Assembly: GCF_001043975.1 (NCBI RefSeq)
Contig: NZ_LABY01000006.1
Span: 1-40,712, forward strand
Origin: Methylobacterium variabile
Lineage (GTDB): Bacteria > Pseudomonadota > Alphaproteobacteria > Rhizobiales > Beijerinckiaceae
DNA length: 40,712 nt
Reading direction: 5' to 3'
Shown: positions 8,843 through 17,973 of the stretch, piece by piece
Position numbering within the stretch: position 1 is the first letter of the stretch
Layout of the letters: every line of letters starts with the position of its first letter
Notes under the pieces: generated by a model
The model's database searches: none
What the model was told of the DNA's origin: nothing
What the model saw: the letters and a program-made list of their open reading frames with translations, nothing else
Program-made: the position numbers and the translations under genes

Positions 8843-9043
8843 GGGATTACTCCTGACGCCGGATTGTCGGCACGCGGTCGCGATCCGGCGCGCCTGACGG
8901 CGGGCAGGCGGCGGAGCCGCGTCGAAGGGACGGGTTGAGCCGGGATCAGGCCCGCCGGTTCATGGAGAACTGCGGCGTCGTCACCGGATGGCGGCGGAAT
9001 AATCCCGCATCGCCCGCGCCGCCAATGCTATGTTGGCGATGAA
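8843..9043 (-). promoter_or_regulatory. aspA upstream region with dyad sites
   Basis: The 201-bp gap upstream of aspA, together with the end of the regulator gene, holds an ACTATTC-N7-GAATAGT dyad at 9043-9063 and a GGAATAATCC near 8996-9005. Both are AT-rich for this sequence and fit the general T-N11-A dyad shape recognised by LysR-type regulators. That they are operators for the adjacent regulator is inference. Confidence 0.35.
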
Positions 9044-9943
9044 CTATTCCGCATCCGAATAGTTTGGCGGATCCTCCGCCGCGACGGCCCAGACCTCGTC
9101 GAGGAAGGGGCGGTGCCGCTCGGCGCTGCGGTAGAGCCGGACGTCCATCGGCATCTCGCGCCCGAGCACCGTGAGCGCCCCGGCCCTGATCTCGGCCTCG
9201 ACGAGGCTGCGCGGCAGCCAAGCGATGCCGTGGCCGCCGAGCGCCATCGAGCGCAGGGCCTCGGCCATCGAGTTCTCGTTGGTGTGGACCGGGAAGGTCG
9301 GGGGCGCGTCCTCGGCGCTCTGCGCGATCGCGGCGAGGCGGCCGAGGAACGAGCCGCGGGAATATTGCAGCAGCGGCAGGCGCCCGCGCGCGTCGGGCAC
9401 CAGGCCGCGCGGGGCCGCCACCGCCGCCAGGCTGTCGCGGCCGACGACCCGGCAGGGATAGCGCCCGGGATCGAGGGGGATCGGGATGCCCGGGTGGTGA
9501 TAGGTGAGAAGGAGGTCGTAGCCGCCCTCGACCAGCGCCTGGACGCAGATGTTGAAGTTGTCCGGCAGCACCCGGCTCGCCACCGGCCCGAGCGCGTCAC
9601 GGATCCGGCCGAGCCAACGGGGAAGGAACGACAGGCAGAGCGAGTGCAGCGCCGTGATCGTCACCACCGGCAGCCCGGCGCCGTCACTGCGGGTGCGGAA
9701 GTCGGCCCGGCTCAGGGTCAGGAGCCGCACCACCTCCTCGGCGGTCTCGAGGAACTGCCGCCCGTCGGCGGTCAGCGTGATCGGGTAGGTGCTGCGGTCG
9801 AGGAGCGCGGTGCCGAGCCAGACCTCCAGCGAGCGGATGCGGCGGCTGAAGGCCGACTGCGTGACCGCGCGCAACTCCGCCGAGCGCGAGAAGCTGCGGG
9901 TCTCGGCGAGGCTCAGGAAGTCCTCGATCCACTTGAGTTCCAT
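9044..9943 (-). CDS. LysR-family transcriptional regulator
   Basis: The 299-residue protein begins MELKWIEDFLSLAETRSFSR, followed by SAELRAVTQSAFSRRIRSLE, the winged helix-turn-helix of LysR-type regulators (residues 1-60). An effector-binding domain continues to the end (ALHSLCLSFLPRWLGRI and onward). The ATG at 9943 is chosen because it gives the canonical N-terminus; the open frame extends further upstream only through a palindromic repeat (9989-10138). It is oriented head-to-tail with aspA and dctA, 201 bp before aspA, so it may be cotranscribed or autoregulated. A C4-dicarboxylate or aspartate effector is a reasonable inference from context, not visible in the protein. Confidence 0.9.
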   Translation of the reverse strand: MELKWIEDFLSLAETRSFSRSAELRAVTQSAFSRRIRSLEVWLGTALLDRSTYPITLTADGRQFLETAEEVVRLLTLSRADFRTRSDGAGLPVVTITALHSLCLSFLPRWLGRIRDALGPVASRVLPDNFNICVQALVEGGYDLLLTYHHPGIPIPLDPGRYPCRVVGRDSLAAVAAPRGLVPDARGRLPLLQYSRGSFLGRLAAIAQSAEDAPPTFPVHTNENSMAEALRSMALGGHGIAWLPRSLVEAEIRAGALTVLGREMPMDVRLYRSAERHRPFLDEVWAVAAEDPPNYSDAE

Positions 9944-9988
9944 CGCTGTCGTCCGGATGGGCGGGGTCTCCGTCCGTGCTCGGATTCT

Positions 9989-10138
9989 CCCATCCTCGAC
10001 CTCATCCTGAGGTGCCGGTCGATGGGAGATCGGCTGACCTCGAAGGAGGCTTCCAGGGATCACGAGCTTTCTGGAGGCCTCCTTCGAGGCTCCGCGATCT
10101 TCGATCGCTGCACACCTCGGGATGAGGTCGAGGATGGG
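9989..10138. repeat. Large imperfect palindromic element (68-bp arms)
   Basis: The arm at 9989-10056 and the reverse complement of 10071-10138 match at about 54 of 68 positions by hand alignment, with the outer 19 bp identical and a 14-nt loop. The outer edges read CCCATCCTCGACCTCATCC inward from both sides. It lies 46 bp upstream of the LysR-type start and 56 bp from the end of the next gene. Size and symmetry suggest a REP/MITE-like non-autonomous repeat of the kind spread through Methylobacterium and Bradyrhizobium intergenic DNA (from memory). It could form a long hairpin in the regulator's leader RNA. Confidence 0.8.
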
Positions 10139-10194
10139 GGCTGGCCGACAGAGGTCGATGATCGATGCGGCAGGGACGTGCCTCAGCGTCCCGC

Positions 10195-10716
10195 CTAATC
10201 CAACCCCAACCCGCGCTTCAGCCACGCCGCGTAGTGCTCCGCGATGTAGCTCACGCGCCGGCGCTCCGAGGCCGGGTCGTACCAGGCGCCGCCGGAGCTC
10301 GCGGGCGTGGCGGAGAGCTGGGGATGGCGCAGCAGCACCTCGCCGCCGCGGCCGACGACCAGGGCCTCGCCCTCAAGGTAGTCGCTGTTGGTGGCGTTGC
10401 CGCCGCCGCCGAAACGGGTCTCGCTGCCGGCATAGGGGTTGAGCGAGACGCCGGTCACCCGCACCACCAGGATCGGGCCGGGGCCGCCGACCCGGTCGGC
10501 GAAGGTCCGGGCCAGGGCCGCCTGAAGCTCGCCCCGCACGCCCTCGGCGTAGCCGCCGAGGCCGCGGGCGAGGAGAGGGCCGACATCGACCCGGATGGCG
10601 GAGAAGCGCGTGGCCGGCGGCAGGGCGGCGTCCTGCGCGCCCGCGGGCAGGATCGCCCCGAAGAAGGCCACCCCCGTCAGGGCGGCCGCGATCAGGGACC
10701 GGAACCAGCGCAGCAT
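10195..10716 (-). CDS. Small exported protein of unknown function
   Basis: The 173-residue protein has a clear signal peptide: MLRWFRSLIAAALTGVAFFG, then AILPAGAQ with a probable cut after AGA at about 27. The mature part contains FSAIRVDVGPLLARGLGGYAEGVRGELQAALA, then a conserved-looking ILVVRVTGVSLNPYAG, a Gly-rich SETRFGGGGN, and ends HYAAWLKRGLGLD. I do not recognise the family; the pattern is like small periplasmic proteins of alphaproteobacteria. The ATG at 10716 has AGGAAGG about 9 nt upstream; the GTG at 10725 overlaps that ribosome site and is less likely. It follows greA on the same strand after 133 bp. Confidence 0.72.
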   Translation of the reverse strand: MLRWFRSLIAAALTGVAFFGAILPAGAQDAALPPATRFSAIRVDVGPLLARGLGGYAEGVRGELQAALARTFADRVGGPGPILVVRVTGVSLNPYAGSETRFGGGGNATNSDYLEGEALVVGRGGEVLLRHPQLSATPASSGGAWYDPASERRRVSYIAEHYAAWLKRGLGLD

Positions 10717-10823
10717 CGACGTCACCTTCCTGGCGCCCCCGGGCGCCGCGCGCCCCCACCGGGAGGCGCCGCGTGTCCGCCGGGATAGCCGCCGCAGCCC
10801 GCTCCGGCAACGCTTGAAGGCGC

Positions 10824-10862
10824 TCAGGCGCCGAACGACATCCGGCGCGTCAGGCGCCGAAC
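10824..10862 (-). repeat. Direct repeat of the greA 3' end
   Basis: On the minus strand GTTCGGCGCCTGA occurs at 10862-10850, where it encodes the last residues FGA and the stop of GreA. It occurs again at 10836-10824, 26 bp further downstream and out of frame. It resembles the duplicated gene ends of motA and the lytic transglycosylase in this window. Confidence 0.7.
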
Positions 10863-11326
10863 TGGATGCCGACGATCTCGTAGGACTTGCCGCCGCCCGG
10901 AGTGACGACCTCGACGGTGTCGCCGACGGCCTTGCCGATCAGCGCGCGGGCGATCGGCGAGGTGATCGAGACCCGGCCGGCATGCACGTCGGCCTCGGGC
11001 TCGCCGACGATCTGGTAGGTCTTCTCCTCCTCGGTGTCCTCGTCGATCAGCTTGACGGTGGCGCCGAACTTGACCTTCGTGCCGGAGAGCTTCGACACGT
11101 CGATGACCTCGGCGCGGGAGATCAGGCTCTCCAGCTCCAGCACCCGGCCCTCGTTGTGGGACTGGGCCTCCTTGGCGGCGTGGTACTCGGCGTTCTCCGA
11201 CAGGTCGCCGAGCGCGCGGGCCTCCGCGATCGCCTGGATGATCCGCGGGCGCTCCTCCTGCTGGCGGCGCTTCAGCTCCGCCTCGAGAGCCGCGAATCCC
11301 CGTACCGTGATCGGAACCTTGTCCAT
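10850..11326 (-). CDS. greA: Transcription elongation factor GreA
   Basis: GreA binds the RNA polymerase secondary channel and stimulates cleavage of backtracked transcripts. The 158-residue length is typical. The N-terminal coiled coil (about 10-75) contains the conserved stretch [17 protein letters not shown] near 39-55, with the acidic tip residues Asp and Glu that act in the channel. The C-terminal FKBP-like domain includes [25 protein letters not shown], then [22 protein letters not shown] sequence, and ends [10 protein letters not shown]. The ATG at 11326 gives [19 protein letters not shown], the standard start. It lies downstream of carB behind a strong terminator, so it probably has its own promoter within 11327-11353. 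Confidence 0.95.
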   Translation of the reverse strand: MDKVPITVRGFAALEAELKRRQQEERPRIIQAIAEARALGDLSENAEYHAAKEAQSHNEGRVLELESLISRAEVIDVSKLSGTKVKFGATVKLIDEDTEEEKTYQIVGEPEADVHAGRVSITSPIARALIGKAVGDTVEVVTPGGGKSYEIVGIQFGA

Positions 11327-11353
11327 CGTCGTCGTCTCGCGTCACAAATAATC

Positions 11354-11387
11354 GGCCCGGCGGGAGGTTGAGCCTCCCGACCGGGCC
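11354..11387 (-). terminator. Terminator of carB
   Basis: On the minus strand GGCCCGG-T-CGGGAGG, loop CTCAA, CCTCCCG-CCGGGCC forms a 14-bp stem with a single bulge, followed by GATTATTTGTG. It starts 64 bp after the carB stop and ends 28 bp before greA. Stem strength and the AT-rich tail fit an intrinsic terminator. Confidence 0.8.
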
Positions 11388-11450
11388 TGTTTCCGATTGT
11401 CTCGCGCGGGCGCGAGGGGATGAGATAGGTCTCGTCCGCGGCGTTACGAC

Positions 11451-14400
11451 TTAAGCCGCAAAATATTCCTGCAGGGCCCGCACCTCGAGATCACCCCCGA
11501 GATAGGCCTTGATCCCCTCTGCGGCCGCCATCGCTCCCGCGAGAGTGGTGTAGTACGGCACTTTATGCAAGAGGGCCGCCCGGCGCAGGGACCGGGAGTC
11601 GGAGAGCGCGCCCGCCCCCTCCGTGGTGTTGAACACCAGGTGGATGTCGCCGTTCTTGATCGCGTCGACCACGTGCGGCCGGCCCTCCAGCACCTTGTTG
11701 ATGCGGGCGGCGGCCACGCCGTTCTCGGCGAGGTAGCGCTGCGTGCCGGCCGTGGCGAGCACCGTGAAGCCGACCTCGGCGAGCAGCTTGATCGCCGGCA
11801 GGATGCGGGCCTTGTCGTCGTCGCGCACCGAGACGAAGACCGTGCCGGCCTTCGGCACCTGCGTGCCCGAGCCGAGCTGGCTCTTGGCGAAGGCGACGCC
11901 GAAGCCGCGGTCGAGGCCGATAACCTCGCCGGTGGAGCGCATCTCCGGCCCGAGCAGCACGTCGACCCCGGGGAAGCGGGCGAAGGGGAAGACCGCTTCC
12001 TTGACGGCGATGTGCGGCAGGGTCTTCGGCTTGAGGCCGAAACTCGCGAGCGGCTCGCCGGCCATGACCCGGGCGGCGATCTTGGCGATCGGCTCGCCGA
12101 TCACCTTGGCGACGAAGGGCACGGTGCGCGAGGCCCGGGGGTTGACCTCGAGCACGTAGATCTCGCCGTTCTTGATCGCGTACTGCACGTTCATCAGGCC
12201 GCCGACCTCCAGCGCCAGCGCCAGCCCGCGGGTCTGGCGCTCGAGCTCGGCGATCGTCTCCGGCGACAGCGAGCGCGGCGGCAGCGAGCAGGCCGAGTCG
12301 CCCGAGTGGATGCCCGCCTCCTCGATGTGCTCCATGATGCCGGCGATGAACACGTCCTTGCCGTCCGACACCGCGTCGACGTCGACCTCGATCGCGTCCG
12401 ACAGGTAGCGGTCGAACAGGAGCGGGTTCTTGCCCAGCACCGTGTTGATCTGGCCGGTCTTGTCGTTGGGGTAGCGGGCCTTGACGTCCGACGGGATCAG
12501 GCTCGGCAGGGTGTCGAGCAGGTAGTCGGCGAACTGGGTCTCGTCGCGGATGATCGCCATCGCGCGCCCGCCGAGGACGTAGGAGGGCCGCACCACGAAG
12601 GGCAGGCCGAGCTCGGCGGCGATCAGCCGGCTCTGCTCGACCGAGTAGGCGATGCCGTTCTTCGGCTGCTTCAGGTGCAGCTTGTCGAGCAGGCGCTTGA
12701 AGCGGTCGCGGTCCTCGGCGAGGTCGATCGCGTCCGGCGAGGTGCCGAGGATCGGCACGCCGGCTTCCTCCAGGGCGCGGGCGAGCTTCAGCGGGGTCTG
12801 GCCGCCGAACTGCACGATGACGCCGTGGAGCGTGCCGGCCTGCCGCTCGGTCTCGATGATCTCGAGCACGTCCTCGGCGGTCAGCGGCTCGAAGTAGAGC
12901 CGGTCCGAGGTGTCGTAGTCGGTCGAGACCGTCTCCGGGTTGCAGTTGACCATGATGGTCTCGTAGCCCGCGTCAGTGAGCGCGAAGCAGGCGTGGCAGC
13001 AGCAATAGTCGAACTCGATGCCCTGGCCGATCCGGTTCGGGCCGCCGCCGAGGATGATCACCTTCTTCTTGTCGGAGGGCTGGGCCTCGTCCGCCACGCT
13101 GCCGGCGAAGGGGGCGACGTAGGTCGAGTACATGTAGGCGGTCGGCGACTTGAACTCGGCCGCGCAGGTGTCGATGCGCTTGAACACCGGCCGCACCTGG
13201 AGCGCCCGGCGGGCGGAGCGCACCGCCGCCTCGTCGGTGTTGGCGAGCACCGCGAGGCGCGCGTCCGAGAAGCCCGCCGCCTTGAGCTGGCGGAAGGCGC
13301 CGGCGGTCTTCGGCAGGCCGAAGCGCTTCACCTTGGTCTCGAGATCGATGATGCCCTGGAGCTGCTCCAGGAACCACGGGTCGATCTTGCAGGAGGCGTG
13401 GACCTCCTCGTGGCTGACGCCGAGCCGCAGGGCCTGCGCCACCTTCAGCAGCCGGTCCGGGGTCGGGGTGCCGATCGCCGCCTTGATGGCGTTGCGGTCG
13501 TCGCCCTTGCCGAGGCCCTCGATCTCGATGTCGTCGAGGCCGGTGAGCCCGGTTTCCAGCGAGCGCAGGGCCTTCTGGAGCGATTCGGCGAAGGTGCGGC
13601 CGATCGCCATCGCCTCGCCGACCGACTTCATGGCGGTGGTCAGCGTCGGCTCGGCGCCCGGGAACTTCTCGAAGGCGAAGCGCGGGATCTTGGTGACGAC
13701 GTAATCGATCGTCGGCTCGAACGAGGCCGGCGTGGCGCCGCCCGTGATGTCGTTGGCGATCTCGTCGAGGGTGTAGCCGACGGCGAGCTTCGCCGCGACC
13801 TTGGCGATCGGGAAGCCGGTGGCCTTCGAGGCCAGCGCCGAGGACCGCGAGACGCGCGGGTTCATCTCGATCACGATCATCCGGCCGGTGGCCGGGTCGA
13901 TGGCGAACTGGACGTTCGAGCCGCCGGTCTCGACGCCGATCTCGCGCAGCACGGCGAGCGAGGCGTCGCGCATGCGCTGGTATTCCTTGTCGGTCAGCGT
14001 CAGGGCCGGCGCCACGGTGATCGAGTCGCCGGTGTGAACGCCCATCGGGTCGACGTTCTCGATCGAGCAGACGATGATGCAGTTGTCCGCACGATCGCGG
14101 ACGACCTCCATCTCGTACTCCTTCCAGCCGAGCACGGACTCCTCGATCAGGACCTCGTTGGTCGGCGAGGCGTCGATGCCGCGCTCGACGATGTCGAGGA
14201 ACTCCTCGCGGTTGTAGGCGATGCCGCCGCCGGTGCCGCCCAGGGTGAAGGAGGGCCGGATGATCGCCGGCAGGCCCACCTCGGCGAGCGCCACGAGCGC
14301 CTGGCCGATCGCGTGCTCGCCGTAGCGCTTGCGCCGGTCGTTCTCGCCCGAGGCCCACTTCTTCTCGAAGGCGGCCAGCGCCGCCGCGTGGGCGGCCGGA

Positions 14401-14924
14401 TCGGTCTCGGCGCCCTCGATCCGCGCCACCTCGGCGAGGTATTTTTCGCGGTCGGCCTTCTTGGCCGCCGAGGCGTTGGCGAGCGCCGATTTCGGGGTCT
14501 CGAGCCCGATCTTGGTCATCGCGTCGCGGAAGAGGCTGCGGTCCTCCGCCTTGTCGATCGCCTCCGCGGTGGCGCCGATCATCTGCACGCCGAACTTGTC
14601 GAGCACGCCCATGCGCTTGAGCGAGAGGGCGCAGTTGAGCGCGGTCTGGCCGCCCATCGTCGGCAGGAGGGCGTCGGGCCGCTCCTTCTCGATGATGCGG
14701 GCGACGATCTCCGGCGTGATCGGCTCGACGTAGGTGGCGTCGGCGAGATCCGGATCGGTCATGATCGTCGCCGGATTCGAGTTGACCAGGATGATCCGGT
14801 AGCCTTCCTCGCGCAGGGCCTTGCAGGCCTGCGTGCCGGAATAGTCGAACTCGCATGCCTGCCCGATGACGATCGGGCCCGCGCCGATGATGAGGATGGA
14901 GGAGAGATCGGTGCGCTTGGGCAT
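11451..14924 (-). CDS. carB: Carbamoyl-phosphate synthase large subunit
   Basis: CarB makes carbamoyl phosphate from bicarbonate, ATP and ammonia delivered by CarA, feeding arginine and pyrimidine synthesis. The protein has 1157 residues with two homologous ATP-grasp halves. The first has [31 protein letters not shown] and [19 protein letters not shown]. The second has [30 protein letters not shown] and [17 protein letters not shown]. An MGS-like C-terminal domain follows with [14 protein letters not shown] and [17 protein letters not shown]. It is longer than E. coli CarB (1073) mainly because of a charged insertion of roughly 60 residues in the first half around [19 protein letters not shown], a feature I associate with Rhizobiales CarB. 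The ATG at 14924 ([14 protein letters not shown]) is chosen over an upstream extension of basic sequence. Confidence 0.95.
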   Translation of the reverse strand: MPKRTDLSSILIIGAGPIVIGQACEFDYSGTQACKALREEGYRIILVNSNPATIMTDPDLADATYVEPITPEIVARIIEKERPDALLPTMGGQTALNCALSLKRMGVLDKFGVQMIGATAEAIDKAEDRSLFRDAMTKIGLETPKSALANASAAKKADREKYLAEVARIEGAETDPAAHAAALAAFEKKWASGENDRRKRYGEHAIGQALVALAEVGLPAIIRPSFTLGGTGGGIAYNREEFLDIVERGIDASPTNEVLIEESVLGWKEYEMEVVRDRADNCIIVCSIENVDPMGVHTGDSITVAPALTLTDKEYQRMRDASLAVLREIGVETGGSNVQFAIDPATGRMIVIEMNPRVSRSSALASKATGFPIAKVAAKLAVGYTLDEIANDITGGATPASFEPTIDYVVTKIPRFAFEKFPGAEPTLTTAMKSVGEAMAIGRTFAESLQKALRSLETGLTGLDDIEIEGLGKGDDRNAIKAAIGTPTPDRLLKVAQALRLGVSHEEVHASCKIDPWFLEQLQGIIDLETKVKRFGLPKTAGAFRQLKAAGFSDARLAVLANTDEAAVRSARRALQVRPVFKRIDTCAAEFKSPTAYMYSTYVAPFAGSVADEAQPSDKKKVIILGGGPNRIGQGIEFDYCCCHACFALTDAGYETIMVNCNPETVSTDYDTSDRLYFEPLTAEDVLEIIETERQAGTLHGVIVQFGGQTPLKLARALEEAGVPILGTSPDAIDLAEDRDRFKRLLDKLHLKQPKNGIAYSVEQSRLIAAELGLPFVVRPSYVLGGRAMAIIRDETQFADYLLDTLPSLIPSDVKARYPNDKTGQINTVLGKNPLLFDRYLSDAIEVDVDAVSDGKDVFIAGIMEHIEEAGIHSGDSACSLPPRSLSPETIAELERQTRGLALALEVGGLMNVQYAIKNGEIYVLEVNPRASRTVPFVAKVIGEPIAKIAARVMAGEPLASFGLKPKTLPHIAVKEAVFPFARFPGVDVLLGPEMRSTGEVIGLDRGFGVAFAKSQLGSGTQVPKAGTVFVSVRDDDKARILPAIKLLAEVGFTVLATAGTQRYLAENGVAAARINKVLEGRPHVVDAIKNGDIHLVFNTTEGAGALSDSRSLRRAALLHKVPYYTTLAGAMAAAEGIKAYLGGDLEVRALQEYFAA

Positions 14925-15074
14925 CGGACGCTTCAGACTCGTGCGTCGCGCCCGGCCTCGTCCCTCGTCCGGCCTCGGGACCCTGGAAGGCTTCGAGGCG
15001 GGAGCGGAACGTCCGGGAGCGGCGGGGATTGCGTTGGGCGCCCTTAGCATAGGCGATCAGATCAGGGGAAGGGT

Positions 15075-15866
15075 GTGGCCGGAAGCATGGGACTGGGGGG
15101 AGATGCGCGCTGGACGCTGGTCACCGGCGCGTCGAGCGGAATCGGGGCCGGGATCGCCCGGGACTTTGCGGCGCGGGGCCGGCCGCTGGTGCTCAGCGCC
15201 CGGCGGGTGGAGCGCCTGGAGGCGCTGGCGGCGGAGCTGCGCGCCCGCGTGCCGGTCGAGGTGGTGCCGGCCGACCTCGCCGTGCCCTGCGCGGCCGACG
15301 CGCTTGTCGCGGCGGTCGAGGCCCGGGGCGTCGTCCTGCACACGCTGGTCAACAATGCCGGCTTCGGCCTGCGCGGTCGCTTCGCCACTCTGCCGGCCGG
15401 GGACCAAGCCGAGATGGTGGCGGTCAACGTGATGGCCCCGACCGTGCTCTGCCGCCTGGTGCTGCCGGGCCTGATCGCCCGGCGCGCGGGCGGCATCCTC
15501 AACGTCGCCTCCGTGGTCGGCTACCTCCCCGGGCCCAACATGGCGGCGTACTACGCCAGCAAGGCCTACCTCCTGTCGCTGTCGGAGGCCCTCTACGAGG
15601 AGGCGCGGCCCCACGGCGTCACCGTGACGGCGGTCTGCCCCGGCGCCACCGCGACGGAGTTCTCGGCAAGGGCCGATGTCGACGGCACCAAGCGCTTCAC
15701 CGGCAACGTCATGAATCCTGAGGCGGTGGCGAGGCAGGCGGTCGCCGGCCACCTCGCCGGCCGGGCGGTGGTGATCCCGGGCGCGGCCAACCGGGCGGCG
15801 GTGCTCGGGGCCCGCCTGATGCCGCGCTGGCTCAGCCGAAAGGTGGTGGCTCGCCTGCAGGGATGA
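15075..15866 (+). CDS. SDR-family short-chain dehydrogenase/reductase
   Basis: This 263-residue classical SDR has the Rossmann TGASSGIG motif at 17-24, the structural LVNNAGFG near 91-98, and the catalytic Ser146 with Tyr159 and Lys163 (YYASK). An Arg pair after the second strand (LSARRVERLEAL) favours NADP(H). The sequence is of the DltE/YqjQ-like group often annotated simply as SDR oxidoreductase; substrate is unknown. The C-terminal 50 residues (IPGAANRAAVLGARLMPRWLSRKVVARLQG) are basic and partly hydrophobic and may touch the membrane. The start is uncertain: GTG at 15075 lies close behind AGGGGAAGGG, and an ATG at 15087 is possible. It is divergent from carB by 150 bp. Confidence 0.85.
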   Translation: MAGSMGLGGDARWTLVTGASSGIGAGIARDFAARGRPLVLSARRVERLEALAAELRARVPVEVVPADLAVPCAADALVAAVEARGVVLHTLVNNAGFGLRGRFATLPAGDQAEMVAVNVMAPTVLCRLVLPGLIARRAGGILNVASVVGYLPGPNMAAYYASKAYLLSLSEALYEEARPHGVTVTAVCPGATATEFSARADVDGTKRFTGNVMNPEAVARQAVAGHLAGRAVVIPGAANRAAVLGARLMPRWLSRKVVARLQG

Positions 15867-15974
15867 GCGCAGGTTCGCCGGATTCGGGTCATCTTCGGTT
15901 CAGTGCCGGGCGGTAGACCAGGGTTCGGCGGCCGTGGCTGCCTTGGTCGGTCCCTGGCTTGGTCGAGTTGCGTC

Positions 15975-16448
15975 GTGGCGAGCGAACCCAGATCGAATCT
16001 CCGGACGTCGTCGCTCGTGGACGCGCTCCCGGCCCTCGCGCGACAATTCGCAGCCTATGTCGGGGTGAGCCTCGCGGCGTTCGGCGTCCATTACGGGGTG
16101 CTCGCCGCCCTGGTCGAGACCGGACGCGCCGATCCGGTGCGCGGGGCGCTCGCCGGCTACCTCGCTGGGGCCGTGGTGTCCTACGGGCTCAACCGGCGCC
16201 TGACCTATGCCAGCGCCCGTCCCCACGCGGAGGCGACCTGGCGCTTCGGCGTCGTCGCGGCGGTCGGCTTCGGGCTGACCTGGCTCATCATGGCGGGGCT
16301 CACCCGCGGGCTCGGCCTGCCCTACCTCGCGGCCCAGGTGCTGGCGACGGGGGCGGTGGTGTTCTGGAACTTCCTCGGCCACCGCCTCTGGACCTTCGCG
16401 GCGAGACCGGTCCCGGTGCTGTCGGAAGGGGCGTCGGGGATGCGGTGA
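15975..16448 (+). CDS. GtrA-family membrane protein
   Basis: The 157-residue protein has four hydrophobic segments and the GtrA-family pattern: RQFAAYVGVSLAAFGVHYGVL at the first helix, AGYLAGAVVSYGLNRRLTYAS with the typical NRxxTF/Y-like motif after the second, and VVFWNFLGHRLWTFA at the fourth. GtrA proteins are thought to move lipid-linked sugars across the inner membrane or assist polysaccharide and O-antigen modification. This fits the neighbouring glycosyltransferase and flippase genes. The start is uncertain; GTG at 15975 is used, with an in-frame ATG-less extension to 15903 and another GTG at 16017 as alternatives. A T-run hairpin overlaps the stop. Confidence 0.82.
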   Translation: MASEPRSNLRTSSLVDALPALARQFAAYVGVSLAAFGVHYGVLAALVETGRADPVRGALAGYLAGAVVSYGLNRRLTYASARPHAEATWRFGVVAAVGFGLTWLIMAGLTRGLGLPYLAAQVLATGAVVFWNFLGHRLWTFAARPVPVLSEGASGMR

Positions 16449-16466
16449 AACGCTGCCGCATTTTTT
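16441..16466 (+). terminator. Intrinsic terminator of the GtrA-family gene
   Basis: TGCGG (16441-16445) pairs with CCGCA (16456-16460), extendable by G-U pairs, and is followed directly by TTTTTT (16461-16466). The stem overlaps the stop codon of the GtrA-family gene. The stem is short but the T-run is rare in this GC-rich sequence. Confidence 0.6.
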
Positions 16467-16704
16467 GGTGAGGTCAGTATCGGCGCGCCTGTAAGGCCCT
16501 AACATTTTCCGGACGACCGAACCGTCAGCGGAAGGATATCTTGGATCCCGCGCAAGAATTCGTGGAGTGTCCGTCCGTCTGCGACGTTGTAAAAACAGAG
16601 CCGCTTCGCGGCATCTCTCCCCTGGATCCCGGATCTCATTCCGGTTCGCTACACTCGTCCGGGAAAGGGGAGGCGGGCGATGGGTGCTGTTCTAGCCTCC
16701 GCCC
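16467..16704. other. Intergenic region with short inverted repeats
   Basis: This convergent gap between the GtrA-family gene and the GT4 gene holds GCCGC-TTC-GCGGC near 16602-16614 and a pair TCCCGGA (16627-16633) / TCCGGGA (16658-16664). They may end the GT4 transcript coming from the right. No ORF or other feature is evident. Confidence 0.45.
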
Positions 16705-17973
16705 TCACGACTTCACCTCCGCCGCCTCCCGCCCCACCGTCGCCCGCCCGGACGGCACCGCAACGGCCCCCTCCCGGGCGATCGCCGCCGCGAACAGGTC
16801 GCGCAGGGTGGTGGCCAGGGTGCCGAGGTCGTGGTGGCGGGCGACGCGGGCGCGGCCGGTGCGGCCCATCGCGGCGAGCGTCGCCCCGTCCGCCCGCAGG
16901 ATGTCGCGCAAGGCGCCGGTCAGGGCCGCGCCGTCGCCGGGGGGCACGATGCGGCCGCATGACTCGTCGACCAGCTCCGGGATGCCCGCCACCGTGGTGG
17001 TCACCACCGGCCGTTCCAGCGCCAGGGCCTCGAGCAGCACGATCGGCAGGCCCTCGGCGAAGCTCGGCAGCACCAGGGCTCGGGCCTGCGCCACGGTGGC
17101 GCGCACCTCCGCGTTGCTGCGCCAGCCGCGCAGCTCGATCAGGTCGCCGACGCCGTGGCGCGCGATCTCGGCCTCGATCGCCGGGCGGCTCTCGCCGTCG
17201 CCGATCAGGACCAGGCGGAACGGTGCCTCGGTCCGGCGAAGCTCCGCCACCGCCGCCGGCAGGTGGACCTGCCCCTTCTGCGGGCAGAGCCGGCCGACGC
17301 AGACCAGGGTGCGGCTCTCCCCCGCCGGCCGGTCGGAGGGCACGAACTCCGACAGGTCGAGGCCGCAGCGCGCCACCGCGATCCGGTCGCGGTGCTGGGC
17401 GCCGCCGAACCGCAGGAGCTGCCCGCGGCAGAAGTTCGAGATCGCCACCGCGAAGGCGGCGCCGGCGAGCTTGCAAGCGAGGCCGTCCTCGGCGGCGGTC
17501 AGGAACTCGTCCGGGCCGTGGGCGGTGAAGCTGTAGGAGGGCCCGCCCATGGTCCGGGCGATCAGCGCCACCGCGGTCGCGTTCGAGGAGAAGTGGACGT
17601 GGGTGTGGGCGATGCCCTCCCGCCGCAGGCAGCGCAGGAAGTACACCGCCTCGAGGAGGTAGGCCGCGTGCCGCACCGCGCCGCCGCCGGAGCGGGCGAG
17701 CCGCGCGGCGAGCCAGGCGCCCCGGGCGAAGGCCGCCGGGCCGGTCGCGGCCTGGCGAAGCGCCGCGAGCAGGAGCCCGCGCAGGTTGCCGCTGAGGATG
17801 TAGTGGGTGCGCGCCTGATCGGCGACGTCGAGGGGATCGACGAGGGGCTGGTGCCAGCGCCGGAGCGCGAAGCGCCGCACCGTGACGCCCTGCGCCTCCA
17901 GTGCCGCCATCTCGCGCCGGATGAAGGTGGAGCTCGTCACCGGGGCGGTGTTGACCAGGTAGGCGATCTTCAT
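16705..17973 (-). CDS. GT4-family glycosyltransferase
   Basis: The 422-residue protein has the two-Rossmann GT-B layout. It begins MKIAYLVNTAPVTSSTFIRREM with a Ser/Thr-rich first loop. HTHVHFSSNATAVALIA and SFTAHGPDEF lie in the N-terminal domain. CVGRLCPQKGQVHL marks the start of the C-terminal domain. The GT4 nucleotide-sugar motif is near residues 290-325 (LVLPSFAEGLPIVLLEALA, with the E-x7-E pattern). It probably adds a sugar to a lipid-linked oligosaccharide on the cytoplasmic side during exopolysaccharide or O-antigen assembly, resembling colanic-acid-type transferases. The donor and acceptor are unknown. It is divergent from the NeuD-like and GT2 genes, sharing a 327-bp control region. 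Confidence 0.9.
   Translation of the reverse strand: MKIAYLVNTAPVTSSTFIRREMAALEAQGVTVRRFALRRWHQPLVDPLDVADQARTHYILSGNLRGLLLAALRQAATGPAAFARGAWLAARLARSGGGAVRHAAYLLEAVYFLRCLRREGIAHTHVHFSSNATAVALIARTMGGPSYSFTAHGPDEFLTAAEDGLACKLAGAAFAVAISNFCRGQLLRFGGAQHRDRIAVARCGLDLSEFVPSDRPAGESRTLVCVGRLCPQKGQVHLPAAVAELRRTEAPFRLVLIGDGESRPAIEAEIARHGVGDLIELRGWRSNAEVRATVAQARALVLPSFAEGLPIVLLEALALERPVVTTTVAGIPELVDESCGRIVPPGDGAALTGALRDILRADGATLAAMGRTGRARVARHHDLGTLATTLRDLFAAAIAREGAVAVPSGRATVGREAAEVKS

Noticed and set aside
11565..15047. A 1160-residue open frame on the plus strand opposite carB
   Set aside because: It is antisense to a clear carB, Arg/Gly/Asp-rich and without motifs; an open frame caused by high GC at third codon positions.
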